Of a stretch of 64,000 bases of DNA, positions 9,965 through 19,380 are shown piece by piece. Within the stretch, counting starts at the first letter, position 1, and each line of letters starts with the position of its first letter. The notes under the pieces were generated by a model. That model was not told the DNA's origin, ran no database searches, and saw only the letters and a list, made by a program, of their open reading frames with translations. This DNA is from Glutamicibacter mishrai (GTDB taxonomy: Bacteria; Actinomycetota; Actinomycetes; Actinomycetales; Micrococcaceae): assembly GCF_012221945.1 (NCBI RefSeq), contig NZ_CP032549.1, positions 2,170,001-2,234,000 of the forward strand, given 5' to 3'. Position numbers and translations under genes: made by a program.

Positions 9965-12900
9965 TCAGCGCCGGAATCGAATTCCTTGCGGCGTGGAATA
10001 GAATCCGGCTGCCAGCAGCGCTATTCCCACAGGATGGTCAAGAACCGGTTGTCCGTCCACGGTGGCGATAGCGATTTTCTCCACCTTCGCAGTACGCAGG
10101 GCTGCCACCAAGTGCATGGCGATGATGTTCCATGACTCTTCGGGAAGCTGGGCAAAGGTCAATACCGTGCGACCGCCGCGTTCAAGATAGAAGCACAATT
10201 GGCCATCCAGCAATCCGACGATGGCTCCTGCCTTGCGTCCGGGGCGATGTCCGGTTTGCGTGGTTGGCCAGCCCAGCGCAGCACCGTAAGGGTTGGCCGG
10301 GTCGGTGGATGCGAGCACCACCGCAACCGGCTGGCGTCGCGGATCCTCTGATAATTGGTATCCACGCAAACGGTCGATCGTGGTGGAAGTGGAGAATTGG
10401 GCTGCGCCCAGCTTTTCCACGAAGTAGCCGCGTCGGGCATGCCCGGCCTCTTCCAGCTTGGACAGCACCCGGTAGAGCTGGCCGAAACCGCCTGGTACTG
10501 CTTCAGCTGCGACTGAGCCGCGGGTGAGCACACCATAACGCTCCAGCATGATTTCGGCGGTAGCATGCGCGGAAATAGTCGGGTCCGCCACCGGTTGGGG
10601 AAGCAAGGACCAGCGTGCTGAACCACGCGGACCGCGCATCGGAGAGCCGCCCTGTTCCTGTGCCAGCCGGTTCAGGCCCGAGAGCCGGTTCAGCCGGGCG
10701 GCCCTGGCCCGCGGTGCTGGCTTGGCGATCTTGTGCGCAGTGCTTCCGCCCGCCAAGTAACCGCGAATCGGGGCCAGCGTGTCAGGCGAAATATAGCCTG
10801 CCCAGAACAGGCGCCAGCAGGATTCGGCAATATCGGTGGCACTTACCGGAGGCTTATCCGGATGGTGGATACGGGCGGCCAGTTCTTCAGCAAAGTAGGC
10901 GCCGGTCGCTTCAAAGGCTTCAAGTACGCGCAGATCCAGTGCCTGCAGGTCGTTCGCGTCAGGGGTCGGCAGGGAGAGTGCTGCGTGCTCCGCGGTATGC
11001 AATGACAACCAGCCGTCTTTGCCACCGGACGCTCCGGCGCCGCACACCAGGACATCCCCTGTGCTGCACAGTTCATCGAGCCAGGAGCTCTGGTATCCCT
11101 TGAGCCGGGCAGGAAGGATGAAGGACTCCAGTGCTGAAGCGGGAACTTCGGCCCCTGCTAGCTGGGCTACGATTTCATAAACTCCGTCGGCGCCGCTGAG
11201 CGTCGAACCTACCTGCTGCCAGGACGGAAGGAACCGGGCATAGGTATTTTGATCAACAGGTTCCACCTCGGCGCGCAGGGCCGCCAAGGACCTGGTGCGG
11301 ATGGTGCGCAGCACCTGGACGTCGCAGTATTCATCACTGCTAATGCCTTCGGGGACAATTTCCACCGGACGGAAAGCTCCGACCGATAACCGGCCAGCGG
11401 CTACCAGCTGGTCGAGTATTGGTCGCAGCACCGCAACACCGAGCGAGAGCTCGGTCGCGATTTCGGTGAGCGTAAAAGGAACATGGGTGCGGGCGAAGCG
11501 CGAGATCAGATCCTGGATAGGGTCAGCCACCGGCTCCAAGAACGCGGCAGGAATTCCGGTGGGCAATGGGGTGCCCAGGGCATCACGCAGCTTGCCGGCA
11601 TCTTCGATCGCCGCATAGGCCAAGGCGCCATTTTGGCGCAGGGTGAAGGCACGCCGGGTGGCAACCAGCGACTCGGCATGTTCCCTAGCCATAGCGGGAT
11701 CAAGTGGCGCGCTGTCATCATTCGGATCTCGGAGCCGGGCGGCCAGCTGTTCGATGCTCAAAGGTCCCAGAAGGCGCAACAGGTCGGCTGCGCCTTCCAT
11801 GCCGGCCAACCGCCGGTTTTCCGCCCGGTACTGCAACTGTTCCTGCAGTCCAGCGATGACTTGAGGATCAAGGATTTCACGGACGTCATTGCGGCCCAGC
11901 AATTCGCCGAGCAATACCGGATCCAGGCTTAGCGCTGCCGCGCGGCGTTCGGCTAGCGGTGCATCAGACTCATAGAGGAACTGCGCAACATAGCCAAAGA
12001 GCAGGGATTGGGCGAAAGGAGAAGGCAACTCGGTAGTGACTTCGACCAGCCGGATGGCGCGTGAAGAGACCTTGGACAGAATCGCAGACAAAGCCGGCAG
12101 ATCATAAACGTCATTCAGGCACTCGCGTACGGTTTCAAGGATGATCGGGAAATCCGGGTAATTCCGAGCTACATCCAGCAGCTGGCTCGCCCGTTGGCGC
12201 TGCTGCCACAATGGCGTGCGCTTGCTCGGGTTGATCCGGGGAAGCAACAAGGCGCGAGCCGCGCATTCGCGGAAGCGGGAAGCGAACAACGCAGAATTCG
12301 CCACCTGCGAGGTGACCACGTCGATGATTTCATCGGCTTCAAAAGCAAAAAGGTCCGCTCCGGGTGCTTGGTCATCCATGGCCGGAATGCGCAGCACAAT
12401 GCCATCATCGGCGGCCATCGCCGAGGCATCCAGCCCCCAGCGTTCGCGTACGCGCGCACCCACGGCCAGTGCCCACGGGGCGTGGACTGCCAGGCCGAAG
12501 GGGGAGTGCAGGATGACTCGCCAATCGCCGAGCTCATCATGGAAACGCTCGATCACGAAGTTCTGATGGTTCGGCACCTGGCCGGTAGCCCTGCGCTGTT
12601 CGCCCAAGTAATTCAGCAGGTTATTGGCTGCGAAGTCATCCAGCCCACCGGCACGCAAGACTTCTGACGCTTCGGTGCGTTCGCTGGCCAGCAGGCTGGT
12701 AGTGAATTCACCCAAGGCTGCGCCGAGTTCCACCGGGCGGCCCAGTCCATCACCGTGCCAGAACGGAAGCTTTCCGGGTTGTCCGAAGGCCGGGGTGACC
12801 AGTACCCGGTCATGGGTGATGTCTTCGATGCGCCAGCTGGTCGCGCCGAGGGCAAAGACGTCACCCACCCGCGACTCGTAGACCATTTCCTCATCCAGCT

Positions 12901-14629
12901 CGCCTACGCGCTTGGGTGCCTTGTCATCTTCGGCACCAGCAAGGAAGACGCCGAAAAGCCCGCGGTCCGGGATGGTGCCGCCGGATATGACCGCGAGGCG
13001 CTGGGCGCCGGGGCGCGCAGTGAGCATGCCGGCATCGCGGTCCCAGATCAGTCGTGGTTTGAGCGTGGCAAATTCATCTGAGGGGTACTTGCCCGAGAGC
13101 ATGTCCAAGGTGGCTAGATAGGCGCTGCGCGGAAGCTGCTGGTAGGGCGCTGACCTGCGTACGGTCTCGAACCATTTCTCGACTTCCAGATCTTCCATGG
13201 CTACCGCGGCCAGGGTCTGCTGGGCCAATACGTCGAGCGGGTTGGCCGGGATGACCATTTTTTCGATGGATCCTTGGCGCATGCGCGTGACCACCAGCGC
13301 GGTGGAGAGCAGGTCGGCGCGGTGCTTGGGGAAGAAGATGCCTTGGGAAACAGAACCAACTTGGTGTCCTGCACGGCCCACGCGTTGCAGGCCGGAGGAG
13401 ACGGAGTTGGGGGACTCGACCTGGATGACCAGATCCACCAGACCCATGTCGATGCCCAGTTCCAGTGAGCTGGTGGCGACCACGGCGCGCAGCTTGCCCA
13501 GCTTCAGATCCTCTTCAATCTGGGCGCGAGCATCTTTGGAGACCGAGCCGTGGTGGGCTCGGGCGAGCAGGGGCGCTTCCGGGTTCGAAGCCGCGGTGGA
13601 TCCGGCCTGGGCCATTAATACGGCTGGGGAAGAGGTGGAAGTATCCTCGGCGCTGAATCCCTCGCGTTCGGCGTAGATTTCGTTGAGCCGTCCGGTGAGA
13701 CGCTCGGCCAATCTTCGGGAGTTGGCGAAGATGATCGTTGAGTGGTTTTCCAGCACCAGGTCCACCAGCTGGTTTTCCACGTGCGGCCAGATGCTGGCCG
13801 ATGCTGCGGGGGAGGAGCCAGGTCCCAGATCGTGGGCACCAGCTGCCGAAGGCAGATCGGTCATGTCCTCGACCGGGACGCGCACCGCCAGCTCCCACTT
13901 CTTGATGGACGGGGGGCGCACGATATTCACCGGTGCTGAACCCGCCAGGAAGCGGGCGACTTCCTCGGGCGGTTCCACCGTGGCTGATAGGCCAATGCGT
14001 TGGGCCGGAGTGGGGAGCAACGCATCGAGGCGTTCCAAGGACAATGCCAGGTGGGTGCCGCGCTTGGTATTGGCGATGGCGTGGACTTCATCGATGATGA
14101 CCGTATGCACTTGGGACAAGGTTTTGCGGGCTTGGCTGGTGAGCATCAGGTACAGCGACTCAGGCGTAGTGATCAGGATTTCCGGCGGATCCTTGAGCAG
14201 CTTGCGCCGGTCATTAGCCGGAGTATCGCCCGAGCGTACACCCACCGAAACCGAAGGCTGGGACAAGCCCATTTCATGAGCGGTGGCGCGGATGCCGGCG
14301 AGTGGGGAACGCAAGTTGCGCTCAACGTCTACGCCCAAGGCTTTCAGCGGAGAAATATAGAGGACCTTGGTGCCGTTGCCTGTCGGATGATCCGCATCGG
14401 ATTCCAGGCCAGGCAATGCTGGAGTGTCTAGTTCTGCATGGTGTAACCGGTCCAAAGCCCAGAGGAATGCGGCCAAGGTTTTACCTGAACCCGTTGGAGC
14501 GATGACTAGGGTGTGCTTCCCGTCGGAGATGGATTCCCAGGCGCCGCTTTGCGCAACGGTGGGCGCAGAGAAGACATCGGTGAACCACTTGCGGGTGGCC
14601 GCACCAAACCGGGAAAGCACATCACTCAT
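9965..14629 (-). CDS. lhr: Lhr-type ATP-dependent helicase
   Basis: Superfamily 2 3'-5' helicase of 1554 residues, the full length of actinobacterial Lhr. Visible motifs are Walker A APTGSGKT (residues 44-51), DEVH (180-183), GLSATVEPPEEV (motif III) and RVGRAGHQ (motif VI). After the two RecA domains come the winged-helix and Lhr-specific regions and a long C-terminal extension. Mycobacterial Lhr unwinds RNA:DNA hybrids and is DNA-damage-inducible; a repair role is inferred here. The nei-like gene follows 25 bases downstream. An inverted repeat with 7-bp arms lies 14 bases upstream of the start. Confidence 0.95.
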   Translation of the reverse strand: MSDVLSRFGAATRKWFTDVFSAPTVAQSGAWESISDGKHTLVIAPTGSGKTLAAFLWALDRLHHAELDTPALPGLESDADHPTGNGTKVLYISPLKALGVDVERNLRSPLAGIRATAHEMGLSQPSVSVGVRSGDTPANDRRKLLKDPPEILITTPESLYLMLTSQARKTLSQVHTVIIDEVHAIANTKRGTHLALSLERLDALLPTPAQRIGLSATVEPPEEVARFLAGSAPVNIVRPPSIKKWELAVRVPVEDMTDLPSAAGAHDLGPGSSPAASASIWPHVENQLVDLVLENHSTIIFANSRRLAERLTGRLNEIYAEREGFSAEDTSTSSPAVLMAQAGSTAASNPEAPLLARAHHGSVSKDARAQIEEDLKLGKLRAVVATSSLELGIDMGLVDLVIQVESPNSVSSGLQRVGRAGHQVGSVSQGIFFPKHRADLLSTALVVTRMRQGSIEKMVIPANPLDVLAQQTLAAVAMEDLEVEKWFETVRRSAPYQQLPRSAYLATLDMLSGKYPSDEFATLKPRLIWDRDAGMLTARPGAQRLAVISGGTIPDRGLFGVFLAGAEDDKAPKRVGELDEEMVYESRVGDVFALGATSWRIEDITHDRVLVTPAFGQPGKLPFWHGDGLGRPVELGAALGEFTTSLLASERTEASEVLRAGGLDDFAANNLLNYLGEQRRATGQVPNHQNFVIERFHDELGDWRVILHSPFGLAVHAPWALAVGARVRERWGLDASAMAADDGIVLRIPAMDDQAPGADLFAFEADEIIDVVTSQVANSALFASRFRECAARALLLPRINPSKRTPLWQQRQRASQLLDVARNYPDFPIILETVRECLNDVYDLPALSAILSKVSSRAIRLVEVTTELPSPFAQSLLFGYVAQFLYESDAPLAERRAAALSLDPVLLGELLGRNDVREILDPQVIAGLQEQLQYRAENRRLAGMEGAADLLRLLGPLSIEQLAARLRDPNDDSAPLDPAMAREHAESLVATRRAFTLRQNGALAYAAIEDAGKLRDALGTPLPTGIPAAFLEPVADPIQDLISRFARTHVPFTLTEIATELSLGVAVLRPILDQLVAAGRLSVGAFRPVEIVPEGISSDEYCDVQVLRTIRTRSLAALRAEVEPVDQNTYARFLPSWQQVGSTLSGADGVYEIVAQLAGAEVPASALESFILPARLKGYQSSWLDELCSTGDVLVCGAGASGGKDGWLSLHTAEHAALSLPTPDANDLQALDLRVLEAFEATGAYFAEELAARIHHPDKPPVSATDIAESCWRLFWAGYISPDTLAPIRGYLAGGSTAHKIAKPAPRARAARLNRLSGLNRLAQEQGGSPMRGPRGSARWSLLPQPVADPTISAHATAEIMLERYGVLTRGSVAAEAVPGGFGQLYRVLSKLEEAGHARRGYFVEKLGAAQFSTSTTIDRLRGYQLSEDPRRQPVAVVLASTDPANPYGAALGWPTTQTGHRPGRKAGAIVGLLDGQLCFYLERGGRTVLTFAQLPEESWNIIAMHLVAALRTAKVEKIAIATVDGQPVLDHPVGIALLAAGFYSTPQGIRFRR

Positions 14630-14642
14630 GGAATTGATACTA

Positions 14643-14669
14643 CGTTCTCAATAGGACAGTTCGAGAACG
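14643..14669 (-). promoter_or_regulatory. Inverted repeat just upstream of lhr
   Basis: CGTTCTC (14643-14649) and GAGAACG (14663-14669), centres 20 bp apart, between the stop of the Fic gene and the lhr start. It could be an operator or a weak hairpin ending the Fic transcript. It does not fit the actinobacterial LexA consensus as I know it. Confidence 0.35.
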
Positions 14670-14687
14670 GCAGGACGTCAATGCTTT

Positions 14688-15884
14688 TTACCTGCGTCGT
14701 TTGGCACGGGCAGCAAACTGGTCAAGAACCTGCACGACATCTTCCGCCACCCAAATTCGATTGCGTCTGCCGTCAGTGATCTGGGTCAAAACTCCGACGT
14801 CGACTAGACGATTGATAGCGACCTGCGCATTGACCGTTGTAATGCCAAGTTGTTCGGCAGCGGTGGCACCGTTGATAACCGGCTGGCGAAGAAGGACGTT
14901 TAGTAACCGGTGCACCGATGAGTCTCGCCGAACTTTTACCTTCTCGCGCCATTGACCTTGGACAGCTTCCAAATCTTGTACCAGAACGCGGCCATTGTGA
15001 ACCGCAGCGAAAGATGCGTCCGCGATGGCACGCACGATTGGCGCAATATCTCCGGAGCGATAAGCGCTCAGAGCGTCAAAATAACGAGAAGTGTCATGTA
15101 ATAATCCTGCGGAGACAGGAACAGTGACGTTGCGTGTTAGCCGCGCCCCGCGCAACATTGCCTGAATGAGTGCTCGGCCAACTCTTCCATTGCCATCAGG
15201 AAATGGATGGATCGTTTCAAATTGGGCGTGGGCAATTGCCGTCTGTACCAGAACAGGAAGATCGGCTCGGTTTGAGAAGTCGACAAGATCGTCCATGAGC
15301 TCGGCGACTCGCTCATGATGCGGCGGTACAAACTGTGCCGTGTGGGGGCTCAGGCTTCCTCCGCCGATCCACACCTGTTGATCTCGCCAATGACCAACGA
15401 TGTCGGGGTTGCTTTGCTCTAACAATGCGCGATGCATTTCTAGGATGGCGTGGCCATCGATAGATTCGGACAGGGCTAGCGCCGCCTGCATGGTCCTGAC
15501 ATTTCCGACGATCAGTTGTGCGTTCTTCGAGGCATGTTCCCCGAGTTCGGCTAAGGCGATCTGTCGAGCGCCGCTGGTCAGGTTTTCAATCTCTGAACTC
15601 GAGGCACTTTCAGTGCGTAGAAGTATGGATGCGAATGGTGCAGCGATGTGCCCTACCTCAGCATCAAAGCGAGAGAGTTCGCTGGCCGCTTCCTCGATTA
15701 GCGCTTGCAGCTCCCCATCGAGTTGGATATCCAAACCGGAAATGAGTGCGGGCACTGCCGCTAGGTACGGTCCGGCTGCTCGACGTCGTTGCGCTCGGGA
15801 GGCGTACTCGTCCTGAACGAGGTCCCAAGCTCGCTCTTCATACGCTGGTGGCGGCCAGTCCATATCCTGCTCAAACATTGGCAT
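14688..15884 (-). CDS. Fic-domain AMP transferase with N-terminal inhibitory helix and C-terminal winged helix
   Basis: A 398-residue class II-type Fic protein. The Fic motif HPFPDGNGRVGR (residues 226-237) is intact, with catalytic His226 and the Mg/nucleotide-binding GNGR. The inhibitory motif S-x-x-x-E-N is present at Ser96-Asn101, so the enzyme should be autoinhibited until relieved. A winged-helix region follows (GATAAEQLGITTVNAQVAINRLVDVG, near residue 340). Fic enzymes transfer AMP to target proteins; the target here is unknown. The DNA-binding domain and three matching boxes around its own start codon suggest autoregulation. The gene is AT-richer than lhr and begins the accessory block. 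Confidence 0.88.
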   Translation of the reverse strand: MPMFEQDMDWPPPAYEERAWDLVQDEYASRAQRRRAAGPYLAAVPALISGLDIQLDGELQALIEEAASELSRFDAEVGHIAAPFASILLRTESASSSEIENLTSGARQIALAELGEHASKNAQLIVGNVRTMQAALALSESIDGHAILEMHRALLEQSNPDIVGHWRDQQVWIGGGSLSPHTAQFVPPHHERVAELMDDLVDFSNRADLPVLVQTAIAHAQFETIHPFPDGNGRVGRALIQAMLRGARLTRNVTVPVSAGLLHDTSRYFDALSAYRSGDIAPIVRAIADASFAAVHNGRVLVQDLEAVQGQWREKVKVRRDSSVHRLLNVLLRQPVINGATAAEQLGITTVNAQVAINRLVDVGVLTQITDGRRNRIWVAEDVVQVLDQFAARAKRRR

Positions 15885-15927
15885 GGACTAACCATACCAA
15901 TGCTTATCGCAATAAACATTGGTATGG
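15876..15927. promoter_or_regulatory. Three-box operator candidate at the Fic start
   Basis: Perfect 11-bp inverted repeat (15892-15902 CCATACCAATG and 15917-15927 CATTGGTATGG) with a third copy CATTGGCATGG at 15876-15886, differing by one base and overlapping the Fic start codon. The second and third copies are each preceded by AAA. Three equally oriented or mirrored boxes suggest a protein-binding array and not a simple hairpin. Confidence 0.6.
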
Positions 15928-16064
15928 GAAAAAGCCACTATCGTTTCTCGAGGGCCTGGGCTCAGCAATGTGAGTCGATTCTCTAAACTCCAGCAGTGGT
16001 CTTTGCCGAAACCATTAGGAATGGTTGGGTCCCAAGTCTGTCTGCGCGTGGAATACTTCGATGA

Positions 16065-16595
16065 ATGACGGACACTAATCTGCTGCATCTTGCGACTCAG
16101 GACGACACGATTGGCATCGTTGAGCTTCGCGATTCACTGGCACGTTGGCAACAACAAAAGCAGATACAACAATGGGTGCCCGGTGAACTTTCAACTGAAC
16201 AAGTTGCCGAACAAATTAGCCGCAATGAATGGTGGGTTTGCAAGGAGGACCGAAAGATCATCGCAATGGTTCGTATCGTTGAAACTGACGATTTGATCTG
16301 GCCTGAAGATGATCCGCAGGCTGCTTACATCCACGGGCTAATGGTCGATCGGTCTCTATCTGGACAGGGTATCGGACAAGAGGTACTTGCTTGGGCAGAA
16401 CAAAGCATTTTTGCCACCGGTCATTCAATTGCTCGTCTCGATTGTGTTGCCTCAAATGCAAATCTCTGTCAGTACTACGAACGTCTCGGTTACTCGGAAC
16501 GTGGAGTCGTCGACTTTGGGCCTGATTCCTCATGGTTTCCAGTGCGTCGATTTGAAAAGCGTGGACTGAGCGGAGCTGATCGTTCGTTTGAGTAA
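16065..16595 (+). CDS. GNAT N-acetyltransferase
   Basis: A 176-residue GNAT-fold protein. The acetyl-CoA pyrophosphate loop is DRSLSGQGIGQEVLAWAEQ (Q/RxxGxG/A form GQGIGQ), preceded by the beta4 strand IHGLMVD and followed by the C-terminal NLCQYYERLGY typical of the fold. The substrate is unknown. The overlapping ATG at 16061 runs into a stop after five codons, so ATG 16065 is the start; no Shine-Dalgarno sequence precedes it. The gene has AT-rich codon use unlike the core genes and is followed by the remnant of another acetyltransferase gene. Confidence 0.82.
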   Translation: MTDTNLLHLATQDDTIGIVELRDSLARWQQQKQIQQWVPGELSTEQVAEQISRNEWWVCKEDRKIIAMVRIVETDDLIWPEDDPQAAYIHGLMVDRSLSGQGIGQEVLAWAEQSIFATGHSIARLDCVASNANLCQYYERLGYSERGVVDFGPDSSWFPVRRFEKRGLSGADRSFE

Positions 16596-16601
16596 CCCAT
16601 C

Positions 16602-16712
16602 GCTGATTTGATGGCAGGAACTCGGTCATAACTCGAGGTCCGAACGTTGGATGGATAGCGTTGAAGAATGCTCAACCTTGTCAGCGCAACCGGCTGCGAC
16701 ATCGCCGAAATT
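16602..16712. repeat. Diverged direct repeat, copy A (acetyltransferase 5' region)
   Basis: About 110 bases that align with 19269-19380: shared GCTGATTTGATG, GTCATAA-TCGAGG, AGCGTTGAAG-ATGCTCAA-CTTGT and GACATCGC blocks in the same order. The repeat covers the upstream region and first codons of the downstream acetyltransferase gene. The two copies bracket the MFS/GlxA pair. Confidence 0.7.
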
Positions 16713-16724
16713 TGCTCCTTGTGA
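16668..16724 (+). pseudogene. Truncated 5' remnant of an ArsN2-like acetyltransferase gene
   Basis: An ATG at 16668 opens an 18-codon frame, MLNLVSATGCDIAEICSL, then TGA. It matches the first 15 residues of the intact protein encoded at 19335 (MLNLVRATNADIAEIS), and the upstream bases match too. The rest of the gene is absent. This is a decayed or recombined second copy of that gene's 5' end, 2.7 kb from the intact one. Confidence 0.7.
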
Positions 16725-16918
16725 AGGTTTGGTTGACACCAAGATTCATGCTTCCAGAGTGACAGGTTCGATCATTTTGGCCTCAAACTAGACCGGGTCG
16801 GTTTCCCCAACCCCGCTGCTTGCGCCACGGTGAGCCCTCTTCTCTAGCCACCCATCAATGGCCAGAATCCAAGCCGTACGTGTGGGTGAGGGGGCGCTCC
16901 CACCAGAAACTTCAATGC
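16725..16918. other. Non-coding stretch downstream of the acetyltransferase remnant
   Basis: Together with the remnant this makes a gap of about 320 bases between the GNAT gene and the leftward MFS gene. I see no intact gene, RNA or clear terminator here. A short leftward open frame covers part of it but has no convincing family or start. Confidence 0.4.
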
Positions 16919-18148
16919 CTATGATTCTGAGGCGACCAATGACGAAGATTGGGCAGCTGCTAATGCATGGGCTCTGCGCGCACGAATACTCAGCCAAACA
17001 AGGTTCGTTAGGATGCTCGCAATGACCGCGAGCGCCAAGAGATTTATTCCGTTCCACCCAAGACTCTGCAGAAGCCAAGCAGCCGCAAAAGATCCTCCAG
17101 CCGAAATGGCGGCGGTAGCTCCGTCTGTGAAACCTTGGAGTTTCGCTCCTCTGCCTTGAGGATAAGACTGGAGAAGTAATGCCGAACCAGCCACGAATAG
17201 AACATTCCATCCAACGCCAACGAGCATCATCGTTGCCGTCATGCCCCAACCCGAGGCCGAAATTAGCCCAATCGCGCACCCAGACGCGATGACCGAGACA
17301 CCAAAGACATTGGCCTTAAAAGCGCCATACTTTTTGAGCAATAGTGCGCTCAGAGCCGAAGGGGCAAACATCCCTACAAGGTGCCACTGGATCATTGCCG
17401 CTCCGACCGCAGAACCGTGGCCTGCATGATCGTTTGCCAACGGACCTGATGCCATAACCAGAGTCATCACTAGCCCTGAGCCCGCTAATATGAGTACTGC
17501 TTGTTGAAACGTAGGATTACCGATGCGTTCCTGAATCCTAATTGCGCAATTGTGTGCTTCCCTGTTTCTGCCTGTGGCTGGTGGCATGGTCGCGGCGAGT
17601 ACCAGTGCGACGATCCCAAGAATTGCTATCAAGATACACGATCCTAAGTAGGGCTGTTCGGCTGTTCTTGAAGCGACGATGGCAGCGAACGGACCCAACG
17701 CCGCTGCGATTATTCCGCCGTACATGACTAGCGCGAGGGCACGTTCGCGCTTGGTTGGTGACGCATATTCTGAGGCCACGAATCGTAGGAATCCACCTAC
17801 TGCCCTGTACCCTCCGGTCAATGCTGTACCCAGGCAAAACAGGCTGAACGAATGCGAAGCGACGGCGATAGCCGACACGGTCCCGCCAACAACAACCGTG
17901 AGTGCTCCGGTAACCATGACAGGTCGATACCCAAATCGAGCGGCAGCATGTCCGGCGATGAACGAGCAGACCGTACCGATAACGACGATAAGACTCAATG
18001 GAAGCGTCATTAGTGCCGGGACAGATGCTAGCGACATTCCAACCAATCCAGTCAAGGTTAGGTCGATGCTGACGATCATGTAATAGCAGGCCTGGGCGGC
18101 AATAAGTTGAGCCAGGAGGATTCGAAATCGGGGTGGTGATTTGATCAT
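16919..18148 (-). CDS. MFS transporter
   Basis: A 409-residue, 12-helix major facilitator. The loop 2-3 motif reads GHAAARFGYRPVMV (motif A), and the two six-helix halves are separated by a basic cytoplasmic loop (ATGRNREAHNCAIRIQERIG). The substrate is unknown; the layout suggests efflux. The start is 52 bases from that of the divergent GlxA-type regulator, which probably controls it. The gene is AT-rich and lies between the two copies of the acetyltransferase 5' repeat, so the pair may have arrived as a unit. Confidence 0.82.
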   Translation of the reverse strand: MIKSPPRFRILLAQLIAAQACYYMIVSIDLTLTGLVGMSLASVPALMTLPLSLIVVIGTVCSFIAGHAAARFGYRPVMVTGALTVVVGGTVSAIAVASHSFSLFCLGTALTGGYRAVGGFLRFVASEYASPTKRERALALVMYGGIIAAALGPFAAIVASRTAEQPYLGSCILIAILGIVALVLAATMPPATGRNREAHNCAIRIQERIGNPTFQQAVLILAGSGLVMTLVMASGPLANDHAGHGSAVGAAMIQWHLVGMFAPSALSALLLKKYGAFKANVFGVSVIASGCAIGLISASGWGMTATMMLVGVGWNVLFVAGSALLLQSYPQGRGAKLQGFTDGATAAISAGGSFAAAWLLQSLGWNGINLLALAVIASILTNLVWLSIRARRAHALAAAQSSSLVASES

Positions 18149-18200
18149 GTTCCAACGATTTCACTGGGCAAAAAAGTACGACAGTGGCAGGATTGTCACT

Positions 18201-19235
18201 ATGCAAAAGAATTCTGCCAATTCGATTCAAGGCGTTACTGCCCAAAGCGGTGGACCGAAACCGATCAAAGTTGCGGTCTTGGCGTTGCCCGAAGTTCTAG
18301 CTTTGGATTTTGGCATTCCTATTCAAGTGCTCGGGAGAAACACCTCCGGCTTTTACGAGGTAGCAACCTGTGCGGAGGACAGCCAACCGGTACCCGCGAC
18401 GGGAGGGTATTCGATAGTTCCAGATCGAGGGCTTGATCTGCTGGCAGAGGTGGATACGGTGATCGTTCCAGGATTCACTCACTCCCGAGATCCGCTTTCG
18501 CCTGATGTCCTTGAAGCGTTGATCGCAGCACAGCAACGCGGAGCCCGCATGGTTTCGATATGCACAGGTGCTTTTGCTTTGGCGCAGACGGGAATCTTGA
18601 ACGGTTTGACGGCGACTACACATTGGGAATCGACTGGTGACCTCGCGCGTCTCTTCCCTCAGATCACTGTGGATGAAAATGTTCTCTTCGTCGATAACGG
18701 GCAGGTACTCACTTCCGCGGGCGTTGCTGCCGGAATTGACTTGTGCCTTCACCTGGTTCGAAAGGACTGGGGCGCTGCCCAAGGAAATCTGACCGCGCGA
18801 TCCATCGTTTCCGCTCCACGGCGTGAAGGTACCCAATCGCAGTTCATTAAGAATCGATCGTTGTTTGGTGCCGTTGAGCATCCGACGGACGTTGCGGTTG
18901 CCATGGAATGGGCAATTAAGCACATGCACCAATCAATCACAATTGCGGATATCAGCGCAGCGACCTCGCTTAGCGAAAGAACGCTCGCACGAAGATTTGA
19001 GACGCATGCAGGGACAACCCCGATGAAGTGGCTTGCCAGTCAGCGGGTCGAACGTGCCAAGGAACTGCTTGAAACGACAACGGCATCTGTTGAAAGGATT
19101 GCCGCATGCACCGGACTGGGGTCAGGTGCTAACTTCCGCACCATCTTCAAACGGTCTACTTCGCTGACACCCAGCCAATATCGACACGCATTCAATTCCG
19201 GAGATGAATCGACAACACAGCTCGAAACGGCATGA
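18201..19235 (+). CDS. GlxA-family transcriptional regulator (DJ-1/PfpI domain plus AraC HTH)
   Basis: A 344-residue regulator. The N-terminal DJ-1/PfpI-like domain (residues about 20-190) has a Cys in the nucleophile elbow (SICTGAFALAQTG). The C-terminal AraC-type domain carries two helix-turn-helix segments (TIADISAATSLSERTLARRFETHAG and SVERIAACTGLGSGANFRTIFKRST) and ends with the typical TPSQYRHAF. An upstream GTG at 18141 would overlap the divergent MFS gene; ATG 18201 leaves room for both promoters. It probably senses a small ligand and controls the MFS gene. Confidence 0.87.
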   Translation: MQKNSANSIQGVTAQSGGPKPIKVAVLALPEVLALDFGIPIQVLGRNTSGFYEVATCAEDSQPVPATGGYSIVPDRGLDLLAEVDTVIVPGFTHSRDPLSPDVLEALIAAQQRGARMVSICTGAFALAQTGILNGLTATTHWESTGDLARLFPQITVDENVLFVDNGQVLTSAGVAAGIDLCLHLVRKDWGAAQGNLTARSIVSAPRREGTQSQFIKNRSLFGAVEHPTDVAVAMEWAIKHMHQSITIADISAATSLSERTLARRFETHAGTTPMKWLASQRVERAKELLETTTASVERIAACTGLGSGANFRTIFKRSTSLTPSQYRHAFNSGDESTTQLETA

Positions 19236-19268
19236 TCCACAGTTCCGGCGCGAAATGGAAAATCAGTA

Positions 19269-19380
19269 GCTGATTTGATGCCCCGAGCAGAGTCATAATT
19301 CGAGGATCGAACCACTGATAGCTAGCGTTGAAGGATGCTCAATCTTGTTCGTGCGACCAACGCCGACATCGCGGAGATCT
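19269..19380. repeat. Diverged direct repeat, copy B (acetyltransferase promoter and 5' codons)
   Basis: Partner of 16602-16712; see that entry. This copy carries the intact promoter region and start of the downstream acetyltransferase gene. Confidence 0.7.

Noticed and set aside
16788-17279. Leftward frame overlapping the 3' end of the MFS gene
   Set aside because: Out of frame with the MFS protein and without a recognisable family; most of it lies inside the transporter gene.
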